Assembly (NCBI GenBank): GCA_009602725.1
Contig: WELB01000022.1
Span: forward strand, 737,389-768,843
Source: Spirogloea muscicola
Lineage: Eukaryota > Streptophyta > Zygnematophyceae > Spirogloeales > Spirogloeaceae
Direction of reading: 5' to 3'
Length of the DNA: 31,455 nucleotides
Shown here: one piece after another, positions 1-18,534 of the stretch
Position numbering within the stretch: the first letter of the stretch is position 1
Layout: each line of letters opens with the position of its first letter
The notes under the pieces: generated by a model
Database searches by the model: none
The model's input: the letters and a program-made list of their open reading frames with translations, nothing else
Told to the model about the DNA's origin: nothing
Made by a program: the position numbers and the translations under genes

Positions 1-5030
<5,030 letters not shown>

Positions 5031-5698
5031 GTGCCGAGCACTTGGGCAGCTGGCCTTGACTGGCAGGTCCACTGCATAGCTGCTTTTGCACCAACCATCG
5101 CCATCACCATTGCTGACAACGCCACTACCATCGCTCCTACTTTTGTCGAGGAAGCATTGTTTGCCTCGGCCAGTTGCCCATCAGACTCTGCTTTCACAAG
5201 GAGTAGGATTCAAACATTAGATTCTCCTCCTCGCAACTTGCTTCCGCATCTGCTGCTGCTCTGCTCCTGCAGTCAGTGCAGGATATACAATCTTCCACTC
5301 CACACCACCTAGAGGTGGTCTGCTGGTACAGCAACTTGTGAAATATAACCCCCACATCTACTGCTTGAGCACTTCCAATCATTATCTAGGTGCTTTTGAT
5401 AAGCTCTGACTTCAGTATAGTAATTGCCCGTAACAAGTGGCATGCCCCTGCTTCCCAAAGTTGCAAGCTTCTGTGCCTTCGGCCACTGCAGCTCTGCAGG
5501 CCAACAAGGGGACTCATTGGCATAGATTGTGCACACCAGCCTCCCTCTATGCTCCGCCAACAGGACAGGCGAGCAAGTTTGTGTACGAATCAGCAAGAGC
5601 AGGTGCAGTAGTCAGAGAGTCCTGCACAACATTGGCGAGTGCGATGGTGGAATTGAGAGTCAAGGGGCTGGGTCTTGGGTACAGGTGCAGGATGTCTA
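5031..5698. other. Convergent intergenic region, STN7 and ATP2 3' ends
   Basis: This 668-bp stretch separates the stop codons of two convergent genes and should hold both 3' UTRs. I see no conserved protein, RNA gene or clear repeat. Small open frames occur, including a minus-strand one across 4913-5197, but none resembles a known family. Confidence 0.6.
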
Positions 5699-9081
<3,383 letters not shown>

Positions 9082-9663
9082 GGCCGCCGCCGCCGCCGCC
9101 GATACCGCCGCCGCCGCCGCCGCAGTCGCGGGAGGTGCGGGGAGCTAGCTAACTAAGCTACTGGCTGCCGGTGGCGCTGTGGTATTATTTATGTACCCTT
9201 TTCCTGGCCCCTTCAAATTCCGTTCACTGTTATTATTTCGTTAATCTTTCACGCTTGGGCCGATAGAGTTCTTTCTGTCGATCGTAGCCATCGCCCTCTA
9301 CATGGGATAGTCTTCTCCTTTTCATTTAATGTACCATTCACCGGGCGGAATTATTTCATCGGCGAACCTGGCAAGCCCGCCATTGGCCACCGCTGCTGCC
9401 CAATCCGAGGCGAGGCTCCCGTGACGGGCTGTTGACCATTTCTTAGCGGAGCGGGGACGGCGGAGCTTGATCACAGGAGATCCCAGCCGTCAAGCAGATC
9501 ACCGACGGCTCGATTGGGCCCGCTCAAGCGGGGGTACCTAGGCTGGAGTCCTCTGCGCTTACGCGACGATCTCAACGACAGTCTTCCTCGGCTGTCCTGG
9601 CATGATGCTATAGAGGACAAACAATCCATGGCCCACGCCTTGAATCTAGCGCCTCTGGCCCCT
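9082..9663 (-). promoter_or_regulatory. ATP2 upstream region with TATA-like motif
   Basis: Non-coding DNA upstream of the minus-strand ATP2 gene. Next to the start codon lies a GCC/GCN trinucleotide tract (about 9082-9125). An ATAAATAA motif on the minus strand at 9192-9185, about 105 bases upstream of the ATG, could serve as a TATA box; this is inferred from motif and position only. The rest, to 9663, shows no recognisable gene. Confidence 0.4.
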
Positions 9664-9782
9664 TCGTAGTTTGGCCCCTTCGAACCTTGTCAATTCTCTT
9701 TGAAGAAAGGGCTCGCTCATTGAGGATAGGGGCTGGAAAAGCCAGCCCAGAAAAGAAGGAACAAAGATCGAGAAGGTATCTC

Positions 9783-9845
9783 GTGTATTTGAAACAAACG
9801 AAGGCCAAATGGCCAAGTACAAAGGCAAGCACATCTTAAGACCTA
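9783..9845 (+). repeat. 63-bp dispersed repeat unit, copy 1
   Basis: A 63-bp unit that recurs at 11241-11303 in the same orientation with one mismatch. It lies within a 69-bp segment (9777-9845) that interrupts the left arm of the inverted repeat and is absent from the right arm. It contains the short dyad GGCCAAATGGCC. Confidence 0.85.
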
Positions 9846-11240
9846 GGGGCCAGGGGAAGCGCTAAGAAAAACAAGCACAAAAGGAACAAAGCAGCTACGT
9901 TTTACTCAGTAACCCCACTCTTTTTGGGCTGGCTTCTCACAGCCCTTGCCCCCATTGGAAGAGCCACTTCTTCGATGCTGGCCGTGCTCTAGCTCTAGCT
10001 GCAGAGGTCTATGGCCTGCGCGCTGCACCAGCGTGCCGGCAGAGCCCTCGCTGCGGCCTCCGGCTTTCGTCAGTGGGATAGTTTACCGGCAGCTAGTCTG
10101 TCGGATGTGAGGCTCCTCACTCGTAACTACTAAGTGGTCCATCCTCCCCCGTTCTGCCATAGCCTCTTCAGGCCCCGCAGTCGCTGCTTAGCTCGTAGTT
10201 TGGCCCCTTCGAACCTTGTCAATTCTTTTCGGGCTGGCTTCTCACAGCCCTTGCCCTCATTGGGAGAGCCACTTCTTCTTCGCTGCTGCGTCTGGCTCTG
10301 GCCAGGAAGAAGTGCGCGCCCATAGAAAAGAGGGGCTGGCAAAGCCAGCCCAAAAAAGAATGGACGAAGTCCAAAGCCAAAGAAAGAGGAGCCGGAGAAA
10401 GGACTACACTACAAAACACTGCAGAACACAGAGGAAAGAGGTGCAGAGGAAAGCTCAGTACCCACGAGTGAGCAACATCAGGTCTGAGTAGCTCGCTGCA
10501 GGGGACCCGCTTCCAGGAGCCCAGCTTCTCTGACTTGAGGCTGCTTAGCAGGGGTTACCAAGTGCTTCATAGCTGCTTTGTTTCTTCTTGTGCTTGTCTT
10601 TCTTAGTGCTTCCCCTGGCCCCCTTCTCAGACTTCGTTCATTCTTATAGAGCCGGCTTTTCCAGCCCCTATCCTCAATGGGCGGGCCCTTCTTTCTTTCC
10701 TCTAGCTCCCTACCGTCTATGGGCGAGCACTTATCTCTCTCTAGCTGCAGCCTCTGGCTTTCGAAAGGGGGACTGCTTCACAGCCAGTGCCCCCTTTGGG
10801 AGAGCCACTTTCTTTCTTCTTTCGAAGCAAGCGCGGCCAGATTAACTGGTGGCTGGGAGAGGCCAGCCCAAAAGAGTGGACAAGGTCTGAAGGAGTCGGA
10901 GTGCTGGCTTTCCACAGCCCTCACCCCCTTTGGATGATGCCGTTAGCCTTACTTTGGAAGAGCTATTCTCTGTGGATGAGCTTACTCTCTCACAGGCATC
11001 GCCTACGCTTTCCTGTAGCCACACATCGGGCTGTGAAAAGCCAGCCCAGAAATGATGGACAAGGTTCAAAGGGCCGACAGGAGCTATAATAACACAACGA
11101 GCAAGTGACTACAGCGAATGGGAACTTAGTAAACCCAGGCAGAAGCCTCAAGTCGGATAATTTGAAGAAGAAGAATTAGATAATTTGCAGCTGGAAACGA
11201 GTCAACCGACGAAAGTCAGATGTAGCAGCCAAGGAAGTTT

Positions 11241-11303
11241 GTGTATCTGAAACAAACGAAGGCCAAATGGCCAAGTACAAAGGCAAGCACATCTTAAGAC
11301 CTA
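11241..11303 (+). repeat. 63-bp dispersed repeat unit, copy 2
   Basis: Second copy of the unit at 9783-9845, identical at 62 of 63 positions. It marks the right-hand edge of the repeat island, about 220 bp before the EDEM-like start codon. The flanks of the two copies differ outside the 63 bp. Confidence 0.85.
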
Positions 11304-11522
11304 CATAACCTACAGATAGATAACTGGGTAATGGGCTGGCTATCAAACGGGTCCTACTCCAAAGCGGCGACCAGCCTCGGCGTGGCGGCCTCGCGCCGAA
11401 GGCGGCGCAACTTGCGGCGTGGCAGGCGCTGCCCGCCTCTGCGGCGGCGGAGCTTCGACGGCGGGAGGACCCCTACGCGGCGCCGCTCATGGTGCCGGAG
11501 GCCCTCCGCAGGGCTGCCGGCG

Positions 11523-14500
11523 ATGGCGGGGGCCCGCTTCCCGCTCGCAGGGCTGCTCCTCCCGGTCCTCCTCGTCACGCGCTCGGCGACGGCGATGCTC
11601 CTGGAGGACAAGGCGGCACTGCGGGAGGACGTCCGCCAGATGTACGAGCCTTTCCTCCTTCTTCGAGGCCAACAGCTGCCCCTTCGGAGCAACATTTCCT
11701 GAATCAGTTGACCTTCTATCGTGGCCAATGACTTGTCCACGACGAGCGTCCATCGCTCTTTTGCTCAATTCAGCAGTTAGTTGCTGTTTCTGCCAAGCTC
11801 TGCCAAGGGAGAAAGCAGATACGCGACAGATCAGATTCACAGTCATCTCCCTTCATATCCACTCACATTCTTTCCCCTTCATTCCCCAGTAATACCAGAC
11901 GCCATGGCTCGTCTTCGTGCCAAGAAAAGCAGAGTGGTCGCTTGCCTGGCCTCCAGAAACTCTTACATTAGCTGCAAGCTTCATTGTGTACTGTTTACTC
12001 TGCACCTCTCTTAACTAGTGACAGGCAATTCTGCTCGTCACACAGGTTCTACCACGCCTATGACAACTACATGTTGCACGCCTTCCCTGTAAGTGGTGTA
12101 GCTCGTCCAAGATCGCTGATGAGGAAAGCAAATTATGTAGTTTGGCATATTGAAGCGCGCACAATCATACAATTGCTGCAAGCCAGACCTTGGAAGGAAA
12201 TCACGAAGTATATCTTCAACCCTGTGTAAATTCGTGGCAAGCCAAGTCAGCACAAGGCTCTAGTTGAGAGCTGATTGAGGGCTTACTCTACGCAATTGGT
12301 GACAGCACGACGAGCTGAAACCTCTGACGAAGTCGTACACAGACTCCCTTGGGGAGCTTGGCAATCTGCAGGTACTTGACACGCGCAATAAAGACATCTA
12401 CAGCCCTCGTTGACAAACCAATCACACTGTTGCACAGAAGGTGTACCTGTGCTTACTGCGTCCTCTCTGCTGATTATCTGCTGAGGTTGGATAGATGACA
12501 TTATGCAACCTGCTTTGATTTGTGACATGATGCAGTTGGAGCATTTGTCTGAGACATACAATGGAACAGCTCTCACCCTCATAGATTCCTTGACAAGGTG
12601 AAGACATTCGACCATGTGGAGTTCAAAATCTGTCTGCAGTCTAAAGTTTCTTATAAATTTAGGAAATACTACGACTGACAAAGCTCCATAGCTGGCAGTC
12701 TTGCAGTGCTTGGAAATGGATCAGAGTTTGAGAAGTCCATAGAGTGGCTCAGCAAGTCCATTTCTTTCGATACTGATGTGCGGGTCAATGTGTTTGAGGT
12801 AAAGATCTAAATTGCCGTTGACATGCAAGTGCGTAGTTGTTCAGTGACCAGCTTTTCTATGAATGCCTCAGACATACAGACACACACGCACACAGACACA
12901 CAGTAAGTCACCAACATAGGCATAACAAACGGTGCATGTTTGTGGTAAGCCTGACATGTGTATCTAGAGTGCATGACAGTGTAATATTCGCATACTAGGA
13001 GGACTGCTTTCGGCACATCTACTGGCCAAGAGTCCTGGGAGCAAATTGCTGCAGAAGTGGTATGACGGGCGCCTCCTGGCACTGGCAGAGGATCTAGGTC
13101 GGCGCCTTCTTCCAGCTTTCCAGAGCCCCACAGGCATCCCATATGCTTGGGTCAATCTCAAGGCAAGTTTCTTGGCTCCACGGATCCACCACAAGTGCGT
13201 GCACATTCACTCATGATGTCAAATAGTGTAGTGAGTGCTTGATAAAGTTCTTGCTGACATGATATGACTTAGGAGAGATCGCATCCTTCTGACCTGCATG
13301 AGCCGGCATGTGTGCAGCACGGTGTCAGGGAAAATGAAACAGCAGAGACAAGCACAGCAGGCTGTGGTAAGATCTACTTTGAAACTCTCTGTAGAAGTCA
13401 CTAATGAACGACTTTGCTGGATCTGCTATCAAACAGACCTCAGGCTTGGGGAGTTTGCTCATCTCCGATTGTTCTTCTCTTTGTTCATTGTGCCAGAATT
13501 CAAGCCTTTTCTGTTGTAATGTGAAGATGTCATGTTGTATAAAGTGACCAAAGCCGTTTGTCTTTTTGGCCCTGTTCTTGCAGGATCATTCATCCTCGAG
13601 TTTGGGATCTTATCCCGCCTCACCAAGAATGACATCTTTGAGTCGGTTGCCCTCAGAGCTCTTAGAAAGCTGTGGGGCATGCGGAGCAGCTTGAACCTTG
13701 TCGGCACAACCCTGAATGTTGAGACAGGAGAATGGATCGAAAAGTCTTCTGGTATAGGGGCAGGTATAGAATATCACTTGAGCATGGCCTTCGTACTCAC
13801 TTTGTCATTAACTATTTCACTGCCCACATTGCAGAAGCTGATGCATGTGGGCTGGTATCTTGACAATACTTGGGTAGCTTCACATGATTGCTCATCCACA
13901 ACTTAATGGCTGCTCAATCTGGCTAGTATCAAAGTCGTGAGATCCAACCTTGCTATTGATTTGTTATGCTCGCGCAAAGGTTCAGATACTAATAGTTGGA
14001 GTTATGAGGTCTCAGTTAGCAAAGTGAACCCATCTGAGCTTCTCAGTCACGTAGGGTAGCACGTGCCTGCAGGTGTTGACTCATTCTTTGAGTACCTCTT
14101 GAAAGCTCACATCCTTTTTGGCGAAGACGAGTACTGGCAAATGTTCCAGACGGCCTATTCAGCAGTCCAGCAGCACTACAGATCAGGGCCCTGGTACAAT
14201 CAGCCTCAATCTGCATATCCACTTACTTTAGATTGTATACTTGCAAAGCTGCTACAGCACATCCCCTTACGCCGTAAGCCAGGCGAAGCTGGTTATTGTG
14301 CACGTAGAAAATCCTCTACTTGAAGAGTAACTTACCTTTCATGATTGATATAGTCATTTTGAGGGGTTGGTGGTCTGGACTTGTATCATCAACATTAGGT
14401 ACCATGAAGCAGACATGCACACAGGGCAGCCTACTCATCTGCAGTTCACTAGTCTGCAGGCTTTCTGGCCTGCTGTCCAGGTAAGGAATCTGCCGCTTGG

Positions 14501-16057
14501 GTGGCTTTCCCTTGCCGGCAGATCTCCAAACACTCATATGTGGTCTGACTCGGATTTGTTTGTGGGAAATGTGGTAGGTCCTGATGGGAGACGTATCTGC
14601 CGCCAATGAGAGTCACCGGAGCTTCTTCAGTGTCTGGGAGAAGTTTGGGATCTTCCCAGAAAGGTCATGCTCGCTCCTTGACAGCACCTGCTTCATGTTT
14701 TCTGGCAGAGGAGATAGGTGCCTGAGGCTGTACAGCCTGTGGCTGCTACGCCACTTGCCTAAGTGGTGGCACTTGCGACCAGCTTTTCAGACCCCGTTCA
14801 ATTATGTTGTAACAGGTACTTTTACAGCCACCAAGTACCTCATCCTACTGAGAGATATTACCCGCTTAGGCCTGAGCTCGCGGAGTCAACGTTTGCATTG
14901 TACCAGGCAACACAAGGTGCTCCAACCTTCCCCTTGGCCCTGAGGGGCACAAACTGCTGTTTATTGATTATCAGTTGCATGCCCTTAAAGTTCTGGGCGC
15001 ACTATTTGATTGGCACATCGGCAATGTTGCAAGGTGCTGCAAAGAGTGAGCATGGTTTTCCACCTGAATTTGAGAGGCTGGAATCAGTGGCATGTAGTGG
15101 GAGGCTGTAACACTGACTCTGACCAATCCAGTGGACAGATCCCTGGTACCTGGAGGTGGGGAGGACGATCGTAAATTCTCTAAACGTGTTAACCCGTGTA
15201 GCTGATGGATTTGCTAGTGTGCATGACGTCACCACAATGGAGTTAGAAGACCACCAGCACAGCTTCTTCTTAGCTGAAACGTGAGGTCCTACTCTTGCTC
15301 AAGACTGGTCCTATGAGTAGCCAGCCCATGTCAGCCTCTCCAATCGCAATTTTGCAAGCAGCAACTGCAAATAGGATTATCCTGCTACTGGTAGTATTTT
15401 TGCAGCATCGCAGTCTGCCATTTCCTTGTTACAGCACGAAGTATTGACACATGTGAAGTATGCTTGATGAGAAAGAAATGCTGAATTTAGAGTGGAGAGG
15501 ACTTGCAGGTGTAAATACCTATACCTACTCTTTGATGACACCTTCATGAAAGGAGGGAACTACATCTTTTCAACAGAAGGCCACCCCCTTCCTGTGCTCA
15601 AGGCTTGGCACCGACAACAAACGAAGTCTGGCAATGTCAAGGTCACCAGTCGTGGCAAGCAGGTGAGTGGAGCGCGTCTGGTGTGGTGTGCTCTGCTTTC
15701 AAGTAATTGCAGCGTCCCAAAAGCTCTACGTGATTCCAAAGCCATTCAAGAGAATTCATGCATACTGTGAAGGACTTGCCACTGGGCTGGTCCATGTAGA
15801 GCCTGAACCTCGCCTTGACAACTTTTGCACAGTCAAGGAAGGGGTCAGCTATGAGCCACCGCATGTGCCCGGACTTGAGGCCAGGGGCGCACTCAGGGTC
15901 CACTGCCTGGCACCCCCGGAGCGCCTGCCACGTTGCTGACAGGCGGCGTGATCACACCTGCCAGATCGAGTCCGACTGCGGAGTGGATGCAGAGAGCTGC
16001 CGTGCTCGCACTTGCAGCCCTGCCAAGTACTGCGGCCTCCCTGCCTCCGCTCTTTAG
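11523..16057 (+). CDS. EDEM-type ER-degradation alpha-mannosidase-like protein (GH47, MNS4/MNS5 group)
   Basis: GH47-family protein that trims mannose from misfolded glycoproteins so that ERAD can recognise them in the ER lumen. Exons: 11523-11641, 12046-12088, 12306-12371, 12536-12597, 12699-12798, 12980-13162, 13318-13366, 13584-13763, 14073-14193, 14399-14480, 14578-14663, 14816-14916, 15139-15280, 15509-15662, 15833-16057. They sum to exactly 571 codons (570 aa), close to Arabidopsis homologues. The start gives a signal peptide with core LAGLLLPVLLV and end TRSATA. Family segments seen: FYHAYDNYMLHAFP, HDELKPLTKSYTDSLGELGN, VRVNVFECNIRVLGGLLSAH, SFILEFGILSRLT, DSFFEYLLKAHILFG, SLQAFWPAVQVLMGDV, YYPLRPELAESTF and YLYLLFDDTF. 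The tail carries about nine cysteines, including SDCGVDAESCRARTCS and YCGL, as in plant MNS4/5. The intron after 13162 begins GC (GCAAGT). The last intron (15663-15832) is the least certain join, but its acceptor keeps phase and restores the Cys tail. Confidence 0.92.
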
Positions 16058-16462
16058 CAGATCTTCCAGCCATTTGCTGGCAATTTTGTGGCCATTGTAG
16101 ACTATGTGCTCACATAGCACATGGCCATGTACTCGAACCATTCATGAAAGTACCGTGGAGAGAGAAAGGGGGGTGCTGATTACAAGTAAGACTTCTTTGC
16201 TTCACCATAGGAGGCTGGAACATTCTGTGCCACTGCTACTGCATTGATCAAATGTCGAAGGGAGCTGTGACCCTGGCAACAAGCTCCATGGCCACTAGGT
16301 GGAGGGCTTCAAAAGAATGGGAGGATGGGCATACCCTGCACCGGATGCCCTTGTGCACCCTGTAGCTCAGCACTTTCTGAAAGCTGACATTTTTTAAGGC
16401 ACAGCCTACCAAAGATCATTTCAGCACTGCTTCAGATTCACTTAAGGGCAGGAGTGACATGC
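16058..16462. other. Convergent intergenic region
   Basis: About 405 bp between the stop codons of the EDEM-like gene (plus) and the DUF98 gene (minus), presumably the two 3' UTRs. I see no further gene or repeat. Confidence 0.6.
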
Positions 16463-17581
16463 TCAGGAAGGCTGCGATGGCACGCCTAGTGATGGATCCT
16501 TGTCAAGCTCTGATGGACCAAGGTATTGGTCAAGTGCGGGCGAGAATACCTCGTAGATCAGTGTGATGGCCTTGCCATCGCGGTAAAAGACGTAGTGCCT
16601 CGCCCAGAAGGGTCCTTCTGTGCCAAACGCCCTGCACACAAGAGACTCAGTGTGAGCTCGCGACTATGGTGTATGGTGACTGTATGGCAACGAGGGCCAA
16701 ATACTGCCACCGTTTGATTGGTGAAAGTACATCATGGGTCAGACAGCAGGGATCCTGAAATGATATGCTACTGTCCATTAAAGGTCTGACAGCATCAGGT
16801 TGGGAGCAATATTTGGACTCCGTCCAGCATGAATTGTCTGGCTGCTGGCTGCTCAGGAACTACGTGACTTGAGCAAGTGGGAGTGAGGTTACTGCAGGCC
16901 AAGCCCAAGCACAGAGTCCAAGGAAGCCCGTAGGCGCGCATACCTCTCCAGTGGCTTGGAGTAGCCGAGGTAGAGGCGCTGGATGTCACGGAAGAGCTCG
17001 GCGCGTTGCGCGCTTAGGCTCACCCACATGGGTCGCTGAACCTGCTGAAGAACCGCTGCCGCCGTATCGGTGGCCCACCATGATGCTGCGTACACCAGCG
17101 CCTGCCCCGAGGAGCTCCGCAGGAACACCTAATTCAGCAGCACGTACTGACTCAGCTACATAAGTCTTGACCTGACTCCTGCCCACACTCGGGACATACT
17201 GCAGAGACACTATGCCATTGCCTCGCCTGCAATGTACCAATGACTAATGCACAATGCTGACTACCATCTATAACAAAGATACACAACAATGCAAACCGAG
17301 GGTTGCTGACAGGAAGTCATGCTGGCGGCATCAGCGCACCTGGCGTTGCAAGCGGGGCCCTGGGATGAGGGCGACGGCAGGCGGGAGGCCGGCGACGCTG
17401 TGGCCGACCGGCGCCATCTGGAAGCAGTCGGCCGCGATGGCGCCGCAGTCGGCGAGGAGCTGCAGGTGGCGCGTCACGGAGCCGTCGCTGAGCAGCAGGA
17501 CGCGCCAGGGCGGCGCGAGCCGTCGCCGCAGCGCACCGCTGGCCATGGCGTCCGCCTCCGTGGCCTGCCGCCGCCCACGAG
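16463..17581 (-). CDS. DUF98 / Ycf21-type chorismate lyase-like protein (3' exons)
   Basis: Resembles the chorismate-lyase-like DUF98 family, whose plastid and cyanobacterial members are called Ycf21. Chorismate lyase proper removes pyruvate from chorismate to give 4-hydroxybenzoate, but the activity of plant and algal members is not established here. Exons in order: 17581-17340, 17128-16944, 16631-16463. Seen: APPWRVLLLSDGSVTRHLQL, then FLRSSSGQALVYAASWW, PMWVSLSAQRAELFRDIQRL, and finally GPFWARHYVFYRDGKAITLI before IYEVFSPALDQYLG. Reading from the internal ATG at 17546 gives 186 aa in phase. An acceptor at 17582 (CCTGCAG on the minus strand) and in-frame codons upstream of that ATG suggest at least one earlier exon. 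A likely candidate is the minus-strand frame at 17832-18029. Confidence 0.8.
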
Positions 17582-17640
17582 CTGCAGGTGGGGTGTCAGC
17601 CCCCTTACCCAGACTTAAGAGTTAGGATTTTGAGATCTGG

Positions 17641-17746
17641 GGTTTAGGGTTTGGGGTCATGGTTTAGGATTTAGGATTCATTTAGGCTTAGGGTTAATAT
17701 TCTCGGGACAGGTTTAGGGTTTTAGGGTTAGGGTAAGGGGTTTAGG
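17641..17746 (+). repeat. Degenerate telomere-like (TTTAGGG) tract, left of gap
   Basis: About 105 bp dominated by variants of TTTAGGG on the plus strand, including GGTTTAGGGTTTGGGG, GGTTTAGGATTTAGGATT and AGGTTTAGGGTTTTAGGG. This is the plant-type telomere motif, interrupted and diverged, so an interstitial tract or telo-box cluster rather than a chromosome end. If the DUF98 first exon is at 17832 and beyond, the tract lies in that gene's first intron. Confidence 0.75.
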
Positions 17747-17831
17747 CGCATCAGCAGAACTGCTGCTGCGCAGAGGCTGCAGTTGGGGTGTCATTTGCCG
17801 GCGCTCTTTACCACGTGCAAGGTTCAGGTAC

Positions 17832-18029
17832 AAGGTTCGATTCCCATCGAGATTAAGAATTTGATTTCAGGCGCCATGGCGGGGCTGCTGCAGGTCCGGG
17901 GCCGCACCTCCCACACCGCGTCGACCGGGCTCCAGGGCAGGCCGGCGCCGAGCTCAGCGGCCGCGCCTCCGACAGAAGGCGGCTCCCGGCTCCCCGCCGG
18001 CGGCGGCGGCGCCGCCTCCGCCGGCTCCG
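17832..18029 (-). CDS. Probable 5' exon of the DUF98 / chorismate lyase-like gene (runs into gap)
   Basis: On the minus strand this segment reads, in one open frame entering the N gap, an Ala/Pro/Gly-rich leader followed by GAGLPWSPVDAVWEVRPRTC. The leader could be an organelle transit peptide, and the W-P-V-x-x-V-W pattern looks like the start of a Ycf21-type domain. A possible donor at 17831 (GTACCT on the minus strand) leaves phase 1, which joins correctly to the acceptor at 17582. A donor at GAG|GTGCGG inside the frame would leave phase 0 and not fit. The plus strand is also open here (ATG at 17876) but reads as low-complexity sequence without family features. The assignment is inferred. 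Confidence 0.45.
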
Positions 18030-18526
18030 NNNNNNNNNNNNNNNNNNNNNNNNNNNNNNNNNNNNNNNNNNNNNNNNNNNNNNNNNNNNNNNNNNNNNNN
18101 NNNNNNNNNNNNNNNNNNNNNNNNNNNNNNNNNNNNNNNNNNNNNNNNNNNNNNNNNNNNNNNNNNNNNNNNNNNNNNNNNNNNNNNNNNNNNNNNNNNN
18201 NNNNNNNNNNNNNNNNNNNNNNNNNNNNNNNNNNNNNNNNNNNNNNNNNNNNNNNNNNNNNNNNNNNNNNNNNNNNNNNNNNNNNNNNNNNNNNNNNNNN
18301 NNNNNNNNNNNNNNNNNNNNNNNNNNNNNNNNNNNNNNNNNNNNNNNNNNNNNNNNNNNNNNNNNNNNNNNNNNNNNNNNNNNNNNNNNNNNNNNNNNNN
18401 NNNNNNNNNNNNNNNNNNNNNNNNNNNNNNNNNNNNNNNNNNNNNNNNNNNNNNNNNNNNNNNNNNNNNNNNNNNNNNNNNNNNNNNNNNNNNNNNNNNN
18501 NNNNNNNNNNNNNNNNNNNNNNNNNN
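18030..18526. other. Assembly gap (run of N)
   Basis: About 497 N bases flanked by GCC/GGC trinucleotide repeats on both sides. The gap hides the 5' end of the plus-strand ligase gene and probably the 5' end of the minus-strand DUF98 gene, together with the promoter between them. Very high GC probably caused the break. Confidence 0.97.
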
Positions 18527-18534
18527 GCCGCCGC

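Larger units (their letters stand above)
9664..11303. repeat. Composite foldback repeat island
   Basis: A gene-free island of about 1.6 kb made of direct and inverted copies of a few modules. A 34-bp sequence at 9664-9697 recurs exactly at 10193-10226. A 48-bp sequence at 9926-9973 recurs at 10231-10278 with two mismatches. Diverged copies of the second module occur near 10768-10810 and 10901-10931. Reverse-oriented versions lie near 9730-9748, 10332-10350, 10851-10868 and 11028-11047. The reverse cores are short dyads such as GGGCTGGCAAAGCCAGCCC. A longer inverted repeat pairs 9718-9896 with 10571-10679. No transposase or reverse transcriptase is visible, so a non-autonomous foldback/MITE-like element or nested satellite is most likely. 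Confidence 0.75.

Noticed and set aside
15713-15939. Alternative last EDEM exon in the frame LYVIPKPFKRIHAYCEGL
   Set aside because: The good acceptor at 15712 is out of phase for this frame and the tail would lose the conserved cysteines; the acceptor at 15832 keeps phase and recovers them.
17820-17850. GGTTCGATTCCC resembling the T-loop of a tRNA
   Set aside because: The flanking bases do not form a T-stem and no acceptor stem or anticodon arm is visible on either strand.
17876-18029. Plus-strand ATG and frame as the N-terminus of LIG6
   Set aside because: The sequence is low-complexity without family features, the minus strand reads better as a DUF98 leader, and the gap prevents any phase check.
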